Source of the DNA: an uncultured Clostridium sp.
GTDB lineage: Bacteria; Bacillota; Clostridia; Clostridiales; Clostridiaceae
Direction of reading: 5' to 3'
Assembly: GCF_900769625.1 (NCBI RefSeq)
Contig: NZ_CAAGHK010000013.1
Span: 1-64,000 of the forward strand
DNA: 64,000 nt
Shown piece after piece: positions 42,887-52,420 of the stretch. How positions within the stretch are numbered: position 1 is the stretch's first letter; every line of letters begins with the position of its first letter. The notes under the pieces are model-generated. The model did no database searches. It was not told where the DNA came from and worked only from the letters and a program-made list of their open reading frames with translations. The position numbers were made by a program, and so were the translations under genes.

Positions 42887-43705
42887 TTGGGAAAGCCAAG
42901 TATCTTCAGCAGAGAATATGAACGAAAAATGAAAAGAAGAAAAAGAAATATAATATTTTTTTCATTAATAATAGTAGTATTAGCATGTGCTACAGCATTA
43001 AAGTTTGTGTATGATCCTGTTAACTTTGGAAATGTAAAAGCCAATATACAGGCATGGATTGATAGTGACACTGGATCGAAGGATAAAACAGTATCAAAAG
43101 ATAATGAAATTAAAGAAAAAGATGAAATTATTGAAGAAGAAGCAGAAGTGGCTGAAGAAGAAAAAGCACAAGATGAGGAGTATCTAGATATACCTCAGAG
43201 CAGTGGCAATATTGCACAGGCAGTTTATATAGAAGAAAATGGGGAAAAAGTATTTACAGAAGTAAGAAATCTTGATAACGGAGTTACATTTGATATAAGT
43301 CCGTTAAAAAAACAAGTTATAATATGTGATGTTAATGCACAAATTACATTATACAATATAGATGGTACAAATAAGATTGTTTCAAAAAATCAATATGTAT
43401 CATCAAGTGGCAGTGTCTTTACAAAAGATAATGCACTGCAGAATAAACCAGACTATTTATGGAACAGTAATCCTAAATTTGTAAATGATCAGAATATAAT
43501 ATTTGTTACAAACAGGCCATACTTTGGAACTGCAGCAGTAAAGCAGTATTTATGGATGACTAATATTGAGAACGGAAGTGATAAGATATTTTGGGATTTA
43601 GCTGCTGCTAACATTGTAATAGGTAGCAAAGAAGAAAAAGGATTAAAGATTACTGTTGATGGAAGAGATTATTTTATAGCAGAAGATGGAAATTATGTTC
43701 AATAA
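42887..43705 (+). CDS. Uncharacterised single-pass membrane protein
   Basis: A 272-residue protein. It has a basic cytosolic start (REYERKMKRRKRN), one membrane segment at about 23-40 and an extracytosolic part. That part opens with a Glu/Lys-rich linker (about 60-100) and ends in a beta-rich domain of about 160 residues. I choose the TTG at 42887, with GGAGGGG 6 nt upstream; the GTG at 42872 lies before that site. No family is recognised. Its position just upstream of tig is the only context. Confidence 0.7.
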   Translation: MGKPSIFSREYERKMKRRKRNIIFFSLIIVVLACATALKFVYDPVNFGNVKANIQAWIDSDTGSKDKTVSKDNEIKEKDEIIEEEAEVAEEEKAQDEEYLDIPQSSGNIAQAVYIEENGEKVFTEVRNLDNGVTFDISPLKKQVIICDVNAQITLYNIDGTNKIVSKNQYVSSSGSVFTKDNALQNKPDYLWNSNPKFVNDQNIIFVTNRPYFGTAAVKQYLWMTNIENGSDKIFWDLAAANIVIGSKEEKGLKITVDGRDYFIAEDGNYVQ

Positions 43706-43715
43706 AAATAAATAT

Positions 43716-43745
43716 TTGATATAATTTAGATGTTTATGGTATAAT
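43716..43745 (+). promoter_or_regulatory. Sigma-A promoter of tig
   Basis: TTGATA (43716-43721), 18-nt spacer and TATAAT (43740-43745), 46 nt before the tig start. Confidence 0.75.
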
Positions 43746-43791
43746 AACCTAGTTAAATTAGATGTATACTATTTTAGGAGGAAAGAATAAA

Positions 43792-45075
43792 ATGAAAGCT
43801 AAAGTGGAAAAAATAGAAGCAAATGTTGTTAAGTTAGAAATAAGGGTTGAAGCAGATAAATTCGATTCTGCAATCACTAAAGCATATAACAAAAACAAGA
43901 ATAGATACAATATACCAGGATTCAGAAAGGGTAAAGTTCCAATGAACATGGTTAAGAAGTTCTACGGAGTAGAAGTATTCTACGATGATGCTGTAAACTT
44001 TGCAATCGATGCATCATACGGTGAAGCTTTAAACGAAGAAAACATCAGACCAGTTGATTACCCACAAATCGATATCGTTGAAATCGGTGAAGGAAAAGAC
44101 TTAGTTTATACTGCAACTGTTACAGTATATCCTGAAGTTGAATTAGGAGAATACAAAGGTTTAGATATAAAGAAGCCTTCATATGAAGTTGATGAAGCTG
44201 AAGTAGAAAAGCAAATCAAAGATATGCAAGAAAAGAATGCTAGAATGGAAGTTAAGACTGAAGGAACAGTTGAAAAAGGAGATATCGCTGTAATTGACTT
44301 TAAGGGATACATAGATGGAACTGCTTTCGAAGGTGGAGAAGGTCATGATTATCCATTAGAAATAGGTTCGGGTACTTTCATAGACAACTTTGAAGATCAA
44401 TTAGTAGGATTAGCTGCTGGAGATAAGAAAGACGTTGAAGTTACTTTCCCAGAAGCATATGGTAAAGAGGAATTAAATGGTAAGTCAGCTAAATTTGAAG
44501 TAGAAGTTAAAGAAATCAAAGTTAAAGAATTACCAGAATTAGACGACGAATTTGCTAAAGAAGTTGCAGCAGTTGATTCATTTGCAGAATTAAAAGAAAA
44601 CTTAAAGAAGACATTAGAAAAGAACAATGACGAAAAAGCTGAAAGAGAATTCGAAGAAGCTGTGATAACTTCTGTAATAGAAAACGCTAAGATGGATGTT
44701 CCAGAAGTTATGGTTAACAAAGAAATCGATGCTATGATGAAAGATCTTGAAGGAAGATTAAAATATCAAGGATTAAGCTTAGATCAATACATGCAGTTCA
44801 CTGGTAACACAACTGAAAAAATGAGAGACTTCATGAAAGAAAATGCTGAAAGAAAAGTTAAAGCTGACTTAGTTCTTGAAGCAGTTGCTAAGGCTGAAGA
44901 TATAAAAGCTACTGATGATGAAATAAATGCAAGAGCTTTAGAATTAGGAAAGATCTATGGACCAAAAGATCCAGAAAAAATGGCGAAGATTTTAGCTAAG
45001 ACTCAAAAGGTTATGATTGAAAAAGATATCGTAATCGAAAATACTCTTAAATTTATAAAAGAAAATTGCAAATAA
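43792..45075 (+). CDS. tig: Trigger factor (ribosome-associated chaperone)
   Basis: Binds nascent chains at the ribosome exit. The 427-residue protein has the ribosome-binding signature NIPGFRKGKVPMNMV near 40-55, the FKBP-type PPIase domain (about 150-245, GDIAVIDFKGYIDGTAFEGG) and a helical C-terminal chaperone domain. The start with AGGAGG at 43792 removes a short upstream extension. It heads the proteostasis cluster tig-clpP-clpX-lonB-lonA. Codon use is more biased than in its neighbours, as for highly expressed genes. Confidence 0.95.
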   Translation: MKAKVEKIEANVVKLEIRVEADKFDSAITKAYNKNKNRYNIPGFRKGKVPMNMVKKFYGVEVFYDDAVNFAIDASYGEALNEENIRPVDYPQIDIVEIGEGKDLVYTATVTVYPEVELGEYKGLDIKKPSYEVDEAEVEKQIKDMQEKNARMEVKTEGTVEKGDIAVIDFKGYIDGTAFEGGEGHDYPLEIGSGTFIDNFEDQLVGLAAGDKKDVEVTFPEAYGKEELNGKSAKFEVEVKEIKVKELPELDDEFAKEVAAVDSFAELKENLKKTLEKNNDEKAEREFEEAVITSVIENAKMDVPEVMVNKEIDAMMKDLEGRLKYQGLSLDQYMQFTGNTTEKMRDFMKENAERKVKADLVLEAVAKAEDIKATDDEINARALELGKIYGPKDPEKMAKILAKTQKVMIEKDIVIENTLKFIKENCK

Positions 45076-45116
45076 TTTTATTTGAGTTATAATATAAAAT
45101 AAGTTATTGAATAAGG

Positions 45117-45155
45117 ATTGCCAGAAAAATTAATTTTTCTGGCAATTCTTTCAAA
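45117..45155 (+). terminator. Terminator of tig
   Basis: A perfect 30-nt palindrome (ATTGCCAGAAAAATT and its complement, 45117-45146) followed by TCTTTC. Confidence 0.75.
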
Positions 45156-45161
45156 TAATAA

Positions 45162-45190
45162 TTAACAAAATTACAAAAAGAATATATAAT
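45162..45190 (+). promoter_or_regulatory. Probable promoter of clpP
   Basis: TTAACA (45162-45167), 17-nt spacer and TATAAT (45185-45190), 51 nt before clpP. No CtsR or CIRCE operator is seen. Confidence 0.6.
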
Positions 45191-45240
45191 TATATAAGTA
45201 GATTTGTATTTTATTATAGCGGTGAAAAGGGAGGATTCAG

Positions 45241-45846
45241 ATGAGTTTAGTACCAATGGTCGTTGAACAAACAAGTAGAGGAGAACGTTCTTACGACATA
45301 TTTTCAAGATTATTAAAAGAAAGAATAATTATGTTAAGCGGAGAAGTTAATGATGCAAGTGCTCAGTTAATAGTTGCTCAGCTGTTATTTTTAGATAGTG
45401 AAGATCCTGATAAAGACATTTCTTTATATATAAATAGTCCAGGTGGTTCTGTAACTGCTGGTATGGCAATATATGATACAATGCAGCTTATAAATGCAGA
45501 CGTATCTACAATATGTGTTGGAATGGCAGCTTCAATGGGAGCATTTTTACTTTCTTGTGGAGCAAAAGGAAAGAGATATGCACTTCCAAACTCTGAAATA
45601 ATGATACATCAGCCACTTGGTGGATTCCAAGGACAGGTAACTGATATTGAAATACATGCTAACAGAATGTTAAAAGTTAAGGAAGTTATCAATAAGACAT
45701 TAAGCGAAAATACAGGAAAGCCTTTAGAAGTTATTCAAAGAGATACTGAAAGAGATAACTTCATGGGTGCTGAAGAAGCTAAAGCATATGGTTTAGTTGA
45801 CGAAATAATAGTTAAAAAAACAAAGAACAAAGAAAAATCTGAATAG
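45241..45846 (+). CDS. clpP: ATP-dependent Clp protease proteolytic subunit
   Basis: The peptidase barrel used by ClpX and other Clp ATPases. The 201-residue protein has the catalytic triad Ser98 (VGMAASMGAFLL), His123 (MIHQPLGG) and Asp172 (RDTERDNFM). The short N-terminal propeptide (SLVPMVVEQ) is normal. GGGAGG precedes the ATG. clpX follows after 41 nt and is probably co-transcribed. Confidence 0.96.
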   Translation: MSLVPMVVEQTSRGERSYDIFSRLLKERIIMLSGEVNDASAQLIVAQLLFLDSEDPDKDISLYINSPGGSVTAGMAIYDTMQLINADVSTICVGMAASMGAFLLSCGAKGKRYALPNSEIMIHQPLGGFQGQVTDIEIHANRMLKVKEVINKTLSENTGKPLEVIQRDTERDNFMGAEEAKAYGLVDEIIVKKTKNKEKSE

Positions 45847-45887
45847 AAATAAAAAGTTGTTTGATACTTTTTAAGCGAGGTGAATGT

Positions 45888-47177
45888 ATGGCTAAGTATG
45901 ATGACAAAAAACAGTTGAAATGTTCATTCTGTGGTAAAACTCAGGAACAGGTTAAAAGACTTATTGCTGGACCAGGAGTATATATATGTGATGAATGCAT
46001 AGATTTATGTTCTGAAATAATTGCAGATGAATTCCAAGAAACTGTTGAATTTGACCCAAAGAGTGTTCCAAAGCCAAATGAAATAAAGGAATATTTAGAT
46101 TCTTATGTAGTAGGTCAGGACAGAGCTAAAAAGTCTTTAGCTGTTGCAGTTTATAATCATTACAAGAGAATCAATACAAATAAAGAGGATATAGATGTTG
46201 AATTAACTAAGAGTAATATATTATTACTTGGACCAACAGGTTCTGGTAAAACATTATTAGCTCAAACATTAGCTAAGTTCTTGAATGTACCATTTGCTAT
46301 TGCTGATGCTACAACATTAACTGAAGCAGGTTATGTTGGTGAAGATGTAGAAAATATATTACTAAAATTAATTCAAAATGCAGATTACGATATAGAAAAA
46401 GCTGAAAGAGGAATAATCTATATCGATGAAATTGATAAGATTGCAAGAAAATCTGAAAATCCATCAATTACAAGAGATGTATCAGGTGAAGGTGTACAAC
46501 AGGCATTACTAAAAATATTAGAAGGTACTGTAGCATCTGTACCACCTCAAGGTGGAAGAAAGCATCCTCATCAGGAATTCATTCAGATAAATACATCTAA
46601 CATATTATTTATCTGTGGTGGAGCATTTGACGGTGTAGATAAGATAATTGAAGGAAGAACAAGAAAGAGTTCAATGGGATTCGGTGCAGATATTCAATCT
46701 AAACATGAAAAAGATGTTGGTCAGTTATTAAAAGAAATAATGCCAGCTGATTTATTAAAGTTTGGATTAATTCCAGAATTCGTTGGAAGACTTCCTATTC
46801 TTGTTACATTAGAATCATTAAACAAAGAAGCTTTAATAGAAATTTTAACAAAGCCCAAGAATGCGCTTGTTAAGCAATATAAGAAGTTATTTGAATTAGA
46901 TGATGTTAAGTTAGAATTTGAAGGTGGAGCACTAAATGCAATTGCAGCAGAAGCAATAAGCAGACAGACTGGTGCAAGAGGTCTTAGAGCTATCATAGAA
47001 GATATAATGAATGAAATCATGTATGAAATTCCTTCTGATGATAGAATTACTAAGGTTACTATAACTGAAGATACTATCAAAAGTAAAAAAGAACCAAAGG
47101 TTGACCGTCTTGAAGAAGGTAAAAGCAGACCATCTTTATTAAAAGCAAGAGTTAAAAAAGATATAGAATCAGCATAA
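45888..47177 (+). CDS. clpX: ATP-dependent Clp protease ATP-binding subunit ClpX
   Basis: Hexameric AAA+ unfoldase that delivers substrates to ClpP. The 429-residue protein has an N-terminal zinc-binding domain (Cys12, Cys15, Cys34, Cys37), Walker A LLLGPTGSGKTLLAQ, Walker B IIYIDEIDKIARKS and the IGF-equivalent loop for ClpP docking (about 260-275). ATG 45888 is preceded by GAGGTGA. The earlier in-frame start at 45861 lacks a site. Confidence 0.96.
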   Translation: MAKYDDKKQLKCSFCGKTQEQVKRLIAGPGVYICDECIDLCSEIIADEFQETVEFDPKSVPKPNEIKEYLDSYVVGQDRAKKSLAVAVYNHYKRINTNKEDIDVELTKSNILLLGPTGSGKTLLAQTLAKFLNVPFAIADATTLTEAGYVGEDVENILLKLIQNADYDIEKAERGIIYIDEIDKIARKSENPSITRDVSGEGVQQALLKILEGTVASVPPQGGRKHPHQEFIQINTSNILFICGGAFDGVDKIIEGRTRKSSMGFGADIQSKHEKDVGQLLKEIMPADLLKFGLIPEFVGRLPILVTLESLNKEALIEILTKPKNALVKQYKKLFELDDVKLEFEGGALNAIAAEAISRQTGARGLRAIIEDIMNEIMYEIPSDDRITKVTITEDTIKSKKEPKVDRLEEGKSRPSLLKARVKKDIESA

Positions 47178-47188
47178 TTTTTAGTTTA

Positions 47189-47226
47189 ACCCTGTTTTGA
47201 TATGAATATCAAAGCAGGGCTTTTAT
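47189..47226 (+). terminator. Terminator of clpPX
   Basis: CCCTGTTTTGATA pairs with TATCAAAGCAGGG (one mismatch), followed by CTTTTATTTT. Confidence 0.85.
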
Positions 47227-47376
47227 TTTGCACTTTTTCTAGGAATTGTTTAATTTTATATGGAAGATGGGAATATATTTGTAAAGTAGAGTAAATAATA
47301 CTAGTAGATTAAGTGGAAGGAGGAAATATATTCATAGATGAATTAAAAAATATATCTATGGAATATATTTATTAAT

Positions 47377-49053
47377 ATGAATAGTATATTGATGATTTTA
47401 CAAATAATTGTTTTAGTAATGATGTTGTATGTATTATCAACCTCGGGAAATAGAAATCAGAAAAAGAAGAATATAGTAATTGATAAGGAAAATACTAAGG
47501 AAATGACACAATTAAATAAACTGAGGCAGATTTCATTATCAGTTCCATTAACAGAAAAGAGCAGACCTTCATCATTTGACGAGGTAATTGGCCAGGAAAA
47601 AGGAATAAAGGCACTTAAGGCAGCTCTATGTGGGCCTAATCCCCAGCATGTATTAATATATGGACCTCCAGGAGTTGGAAAGACAGCAGCGGCCAGGCTT
47701 GTTTTAGAAGAAGCCAAAAAGGTTCCTTCATCACCATTTAAGGATAGTGCTAAGTTTGTGGAACTTGATGCAACAACATTGAGATTTGATGAGAGGGGGA
47801 TAGCAGATCCTTTAATAGGAACTGTTCATGATCCCATCTATCAAGGTGCAGGCAATTTTGGAATGGCAGGTATTCCACAGCCTAAGCCAGGAGCAGTTAC
47901 TAAAGCACATGGTGGGATTTTATTTTTAGATGAAATAGGTGAACTTCATCCAATAGAATTAAATAAATTATTAAAAGTTCTTGAAGATAGAAAAGTGTTT
48001 TTTGATAGTTCATATTATAGTTCTGAAGATCCTAATATGCCTAGATATATTAGAGAAGTGTTTGAAAATGGCCTGCCAGCAGATTTCAGACTTATTGGTG
48101 CAACAACAAGGTCACCAAATGAAATAATGCCGGCAATAAGGTCAAGATGCGTTGAAATATTTTTTAGAGCATTACTTCCGGATGAAATAAAAACAATAGC
48201 AAAAAATTCAGTCACCAAAGTTGGTCTTGAGCTAGAAGATAAAGCTTTGGATGAAGTAAGCAACTACTGTACTAATGGAAGGGAAGTAATAAATTTAGTT
48301 CAGCTGGCATCTGGCATAGCAATAAATGAAGGCAGATATAATATTAGTATTGATGATGTAAAATGGGTATTAGAAAATGGTCAGTATACAAAGATAATAA
48401 GAAATAATATTCCTCACAAGTCAAAAATTGGTGTGGTAAACGGATTGGCTGTGTATGGTGCTAATATAGGTATGCTGATGCCTCTTGAGGTAAGCTGTAA
48501 GAAAGTATACAACAGGAGAGGAGAAGTGAAGGTAACAGGTATAGTAGAAGAAGAAGAGATTACTACTAATAATAAGAAAATGAAAATGAAGAGTACGGCT
48601 TTTTCTTCTGTACAAAATGTCCTTACTGCTCTTGATAATCTATTTGATCTTAATTGCGATAAATATGACATCCATATAAATATACCAGGAGGTATGCCTG
48701 TGGATGGACCATCGGCAGGAATAACCATTGCCACTGCAATATATAGTGGTATAACAAATAGAAAAGTAAGCAGATTTGTTGCAATGACAGGTGAAATAAG
48801 CATACTTGGTATGGTGAAACCCATAGGCGGAGTTAAAGCAAAGATTTCAGCAGCAATTAAGGGCGGAGCTAAAAAGGTAATAATTCCAAAGGATAATTAT
48901 GATGAATCATTGAAAGAAATGGAAGGAATAGAAATATTAACAGTATCTAATTTTAAAGAAGTAGTAGATATTGCCTTAGAAGAGTGTGATGATAAAAACA
49001 CGGGTAATACGGAAATATTATCAGCAAAAGGTAACAATATGATTGAAACATAG
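47377..49053 (+). CDS. lonB: ATP-dependent protease LonB
   Basis: Membrane-anchored Lon-type protease, as in Bacillus LonB. The 558-residue protein has an N-terminal membrane segment (about 3-21), Walker A LIYGPPGVGKTAAAR near 92-106 and Walker B GGILFLDEIGELHP. The Lon catalytic domain has Ser446 in DGPSAGITIATAIY and the Lys in KPIGGVKAKISAAIKGG. The long N-terminal domain of LonA is absent. In Bacillus it is forespore-linked. The ATG has no ribosome binding site of its own; AGGAGG lies 53 nt upstream, with short frames between. Confidence 0.92.
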   Translation: MNSILMILQIIVLVMMLYVLSTSGNRNQKKKNIVIDKENTKEMTQLNKLRQISLSVPLTEKSRPSSFDEVIGQEKGIKALKAALCGPNPQHVLIYGPPGVGKTAAARLVLEEAKKVPSSPFKDSAKFVELDATTLRFDERGIADPLIGTVHDPIYQGAGNFGMAGIPQPKPGAVTKAHGGILFLDEIGELHPIELNKLLKVLEDRKVFFDSSYYSSEDPNMPRYIREVFENGLPADFRLIGATTRSPNEIMPAIRSRCVEIFFRALLPDEIKTIAKNSVTKVGLELEDKALDEVSNYCTNGREVINLVQLASGIAINEGRYNISIDDVKWVLENGQYTKIIRNNIPHKSKIGVVNGLAVYGANIGMLMPLEVSCKKVYNRRGEVKVTGIVEEEEITTNNKKMKMKSTAFSSVQNVLTALDNLFDLNCDKYDIHINIPGGMPVDGPSAGITIATAIYSGITNRKVSRFVAMTGEISILGMVKPIGGVKAKISAAIKGGAKKVIIPKDNYDESLKEMEGIEILTVSNFKEVVDIALEECDDKNTGNTEILSAKGNNMIET

Positions 49054-49116
49054 AATAATACTTGTTTTAGAAAAATAAATTTGTAAAAATAGAATAATTA
49101 GTTTAATATAGTATAA

Positions 49117-49168
49117 AGGGCGTGAGTACTTAAGATGAAGTTCTTAAAATTCACACCTTTTCTATTTG
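49117..49168 (+). terminator. Probable terminator of lonB
   Basis: An imperfect long hairpin: AAAGG and GTGAG on the left pair with TTCAC and CCTTTT on the right, with an inner TTAAGA/TCTTAA stem. The T tract is short. Confidence 0.5.
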
Positions 49169-49280
49169 AGACTTTTAATTAGAGTAATTGAAAAATTGTT
49201 AGATTATGTGTATACTAGTTAAGTCAAAATAAATAATATAATATAATATAATATGATTGATGTGGGGGGGAAATAGTATC

Positions 49281-51608
49281 ATGAAAAAGTTATATACAAT
49301 TCCGCTGATTCCATTAAGAGGATTGACTGTTTTTCCTAAAGTAGTAGTACATTTTGATGTTGCTAGAAAGAAATCTACTGCAGCTATTGAACAAGCTATG
49401 TTAGATAACCAAGAAATTTTTCTTGTGGGACAAAAGGACGTTTTAGTTGAGGAGCCATATAGAGATGAAGTATACTCTGTTGGTGTTATATGTAAAATAA
49501 AGCAAATTCTTAAAATATCTGAAACTACTATTAGAGTTTTAGTAGAAGGTATCGAAAGAGCAAAGATAGTTGAATATATAGATGATGATGAATATATAAA
49601 AGCTTCAGTTGAAAAGGTTCGTTCGAAGAAAAGCAAGAGTGCTGAACTGGAAGCATATATAAAGCTTATAGACAAGGAATTTATGAAACTTTTAAAGCTG
49701 ACTGATGATGGATACAGTGAAGTTGCTAAATCAATAGAGCCTTTAGAAAGTCCGGCTGAGTATTTAGACATGGTGGCGTCATATGCTGTTACAGAGGAAG
49801 AAGTTAAGCAGGAAGTATTAGAATGTCTTGATATTGTTGAAAGAGCTGAAATCATTCTAGAAAGAATAAAAAGAGAAGTTTCAGTTGCTAGAATACAAAA
49901 AGATATTGCTGCAAAAGTTAAAAATAAAATTTCTAAGGAACAAAAGGAATATTATTTGAGAGAGCAGCTAAAAGCTATTCAAGAAGAACTTGGTGAAGAT
50001 GATTCTGAAAAGAATGAAATAGCCAAGTATGAAGAAAAAATTGAAAAAACAAAACTTTCAAAGGAAGTAAAAGAAAAGCTGACTTATGAACTTGGAAGAT
50101 TAAAGAATATGAGTGCATCCTCATCAGAAGCAAATGTTGTAAAGACATATTTAGACTGGGCTTTAGATATTCCATGGGGAAAATACTCAAAAGAAAGTAT
50201 TGATGTAATTAAAGCAAGAGAAATATTAAACAAGGAACACTATGGACTTGATGATGTCAAGGATAGAATAATTGAATATCTGGCAGTAAAGCAGCTTAGC
50301 AAGTCACAAAAGGGGCCTATATTATGTCTTGTTGGGCCTCCGGGAGTAGGTAAGACATCTATTGCAAGATCAATAGCTCATGCCATGAATAGAAAATATA
50401 CACGTATTTCATTAGGTGGTATGAAGGATGAATCTGAAATAAGAGGTCATAGAAGAACTTATGTAGGAGCAATCCCGGGAAGAATAACATATGCATTGAA
50501 GGATGCTAAAACAATGAATCCACTTGTGCTATTTGATGAAATTGATAAGATAAGCTCAAGTTATAAAGGAGATCCATCAGATGCATTATTAGAAATCCTT
50601 GATAGTGAACAAAACAAGGATTTCAGAGATACTTATCTTGAACTACCATTAAACTTATCAAAAGTAATGTTTATTGCTACTGCCAATACCCTTGAAACTA
50701 TTCCAAGACCATTATTAGACAGAATGGAAGTTATAGAAGTTTCAGGATATACTTATGAAGAAAAATTCAATATTGCTAAAGAACATCTTCTTCCAAAGAT
50801 TTTTAAGGATTTAGATATTCCTATGGATAATATTACAATAGAAGATGATTCAATAAGGGCAGTAATTGAAGGATATACAAGAGAATCCGGTGTCCGTGGA
50901 CTTGAAAGAAAGCTTACATCTCTTATAAGAAAAGTTCTTGCTGATATGCTTAAGGAAGGGAAAAAAGAATATACTGTTGATAAAGATTCTGTTGAAAAGC
51001 TTCTAGGAAAGAGAGTATTCAGCATAGATGAAATAGATAAGCTTGATAAGGTTGGTGTAGTTAATGGTATGGCATGGACTGCATACGGTGGAGATACATT
51101 GCCGATAGAAGCAACTGCAATGAGTGGAAGTGGTAAACTTCAGCTTACTGGAAAGCTTGGGGATGTAATGCAGGAATCTGCAAAAACTGCATACAGTTAT
51201 GTAAGAGCAAATGCAAGAAGATTTGGAATTGATGAATCGTTCTATAAGGAAAAAGATATTCATATACATGCTCCAGAAGGTGCAGTACCTAAAGATGGAC
51301 CTTCAGCAGGTGTAACAATTGTAACGGCTCTTGTTTCAGCATTATCAGGAAGAAAAGTAAAACATAATGTAGCAATGACAGGTGAAGTTACATTGACAGG
51401 AAGAGTTCTTCCAATAGGCGGGTTAAAAGAAAAATCTTTAGCAGCATTTAGAGCTGGTGTAGATACTATAATAATTCCTAAAGAAAATGAGAAAGATATA
51501 GATAAAATACCAAACTCAATAAGAAGCAGTTTAAATATTATTTCTGCTAAAGAAGTAAAGGAAGTCTTAAAGAATGCATTAATTGGAGAGGATACAAATG
51601 AGAATTAA
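49281..51608 (+). CDS. lon: ATP-dependent protease LonA
   Basis: Soluble hexameric protease for misfolded and regulatory proteins. The 775-residue protein has the N-terminal substrate domain (IPLIPLRGLTVFPK at the start), a coiled coil near 190-280, Walker A LVGPPGVGKTSIARS near 350 and Walker B. The Ser-Lys protease has Ser675 in KDGPSAGVTIVTAL and the Lys in PIGGLKEKSLAAF. ATG 49281 follows GGGGGGGAAA; the upstream TTG start is weaker. It overlaps engB by 11 nt. Confidence 0.95.
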   Translation: MKKLYTIPLIPLRGLTVFPKVVVHFDVARKKSTAAIEQAMLDNQEIFLVGQKDVLVEEPYRDEVYSVGVICKIKQILKISETTIRVLVEGIERAKIVEYIDDDEYIKASVEKVRSKKSKSAELEAYIKLIDKEFMKLLKLTDDGYSEVAKSIEPLESPAEYLDMVASYAVTEEEVKQEVLECLDIVERAEIILERIKREVSVARIQKDIAAKVKNKISKEQKEYYLREQLKAIQEELGEDDSEKNEIAKYEEKIEKTKLSKEVKEKLTYELGRLKNMSASSSEANVVKTYLDWALDIPWGKYSKESIDVIKAREILNKEHYGLDDVKDRIIEYLAVKQLSKSQKGPILCLVGPPGVGKTSIARSIAHAMNRKYTRISLGGMKDESEIRGHRRTYVGAIPGRITYALKDAKTMNPLVLFDEIDKISSSYKGDPSDALLEILDSEQNKDFRDTYLELPLNLSKVMFIATANTLETIPRPLLDRMEVIEVSGYTYEEKFNIAKEHLLPKIFKDLDIPMDNITIEDDSIRAVIEGYTRESGVRGLERKLTSLIRKVLADMLKEGKKEYTVDKDSVEKLLGKRVFSIDEIDKLDKVGVVNGMAWTAYGGDTLPIEATAMSGSGKLQLTGKLGDVMQESAKTAYSYVRANARRFGIDESFYKEKDIHIHAPEGAVPKDGPSAGVTIVTALVSALSGRKVKHNVAMTGEVTLTGRVLPIGGLKEKSLAAFRAGVDTIIIPKENEKDIDKIPNSIRSSLNIISAKEVKEVLKNALIGEDTNEN

Positions 51609-52194
51609 ACAATCTGAATTTATCATATCAGCTGTTAGAAGAAATCAATATCCAGTAGATGGAAGAGTTGAAATAGCCTTTGTAGGAAGATCAAATGTTG
51701 GTAAGAGTTCAATAATAAATTCAATAACTAATAGGAAAAAATTGGCTAAGGTAAGCTCTACTCCAGGTAAAACAAGATTAGTAAATTTCTTTTTAATAAA
51801 TAATGATTTTTACCTTGTTGATTTACCAGGATATGGGTATGCGAAAGTTTCTAAGTCTGAAAAAGAAAGCTGGGGTAAGACTATAGAAATGTACCTTACA
51901 GGAAGAGATGCACTCAAAAGAATAGTACTCCTTGTAGATTCAAGACATAAACCTACAGCTGATGATGTAATGATGTATGACTGGGCTAAGCATTTTGGAT
52001 ATGATGTGGTTGTTGTAGCAACTAAGAGTGATAAACTTAAAAATTCTGAATTTAAAAAGAATGAAAAAGTTATTAAGGAAACTCTGAATTTAAAAGAAGA
52101 AGATAAATTTTATTTCTTTTCATCTCTTAACAAAAAGGGAATTGATACATTAATAGATAATTTATTTTTAGAATTTGCAACAGATATAGATTAA
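51598..52194 (+). CDS. engB: Ribosome biogenesis GTP-binding protein EngB (YsxC/YihA)
   Basis: Small GTPase needed for large ribosomal subunit assembly. The 198-residue protein has G1 FVGRSNVGKSSIINS, the switch region SSTPGKTRLVNF, G3 VDLPGYGYAKV and G4 VATKSDK. ATG 51598 has GGAGAGG upstream and lies inside the last codons of lon. That overlap is common in Firmicutes and implies coupled translation. Confidence 0.95.
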   Translation: MRIKQSEFIISAVRRNQYPVDGRVEIAFVGRSNVGKSSIINSITNRKKLAKVSSTPGKTRLVNFFLINNDFYLVDLPGYGYAKVSKSEKESWGKTIEMYLTGRDALKRIVLLVDSRHKPTADDVMMYDWAKHFGYDVVVVATKSDKLKNSEFKKNEKVIKETLNLKEEDKFYFFSSLNKKGIDTLIDNLFLEFATDID

Positions 52195-52204
52195 TTATAA
52201 TGAT

Positions 52205-52250
52205 AAAAAGCAGTAAAAAGGATCGTAGTGATTCTTTTTACTGCTTTTTT
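52205..52250 (+). terminator. Terminator of lon-engB
   Basis: AAAAAGCAGTAAAAAG pairs perfectly with CTTTTTACTGCTTTTT; a T6 tract follows. Confidence 0.92.
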
Positions 52251-52420
52251 AATTTAAAATAATCAATAAAAATAGGCGTATTATCTATATTTGATAATGA
52301 TAGCTGGAATACTGATACCTATAGGTAATTAAAAAAGCTTATAAAAAAAGTGTCAAAATTTCATTGGTGGAATAGTATATAGTATGAAAAAGAAAAAAAT
52401 ATTTCCAAGGAGGAATAAAT

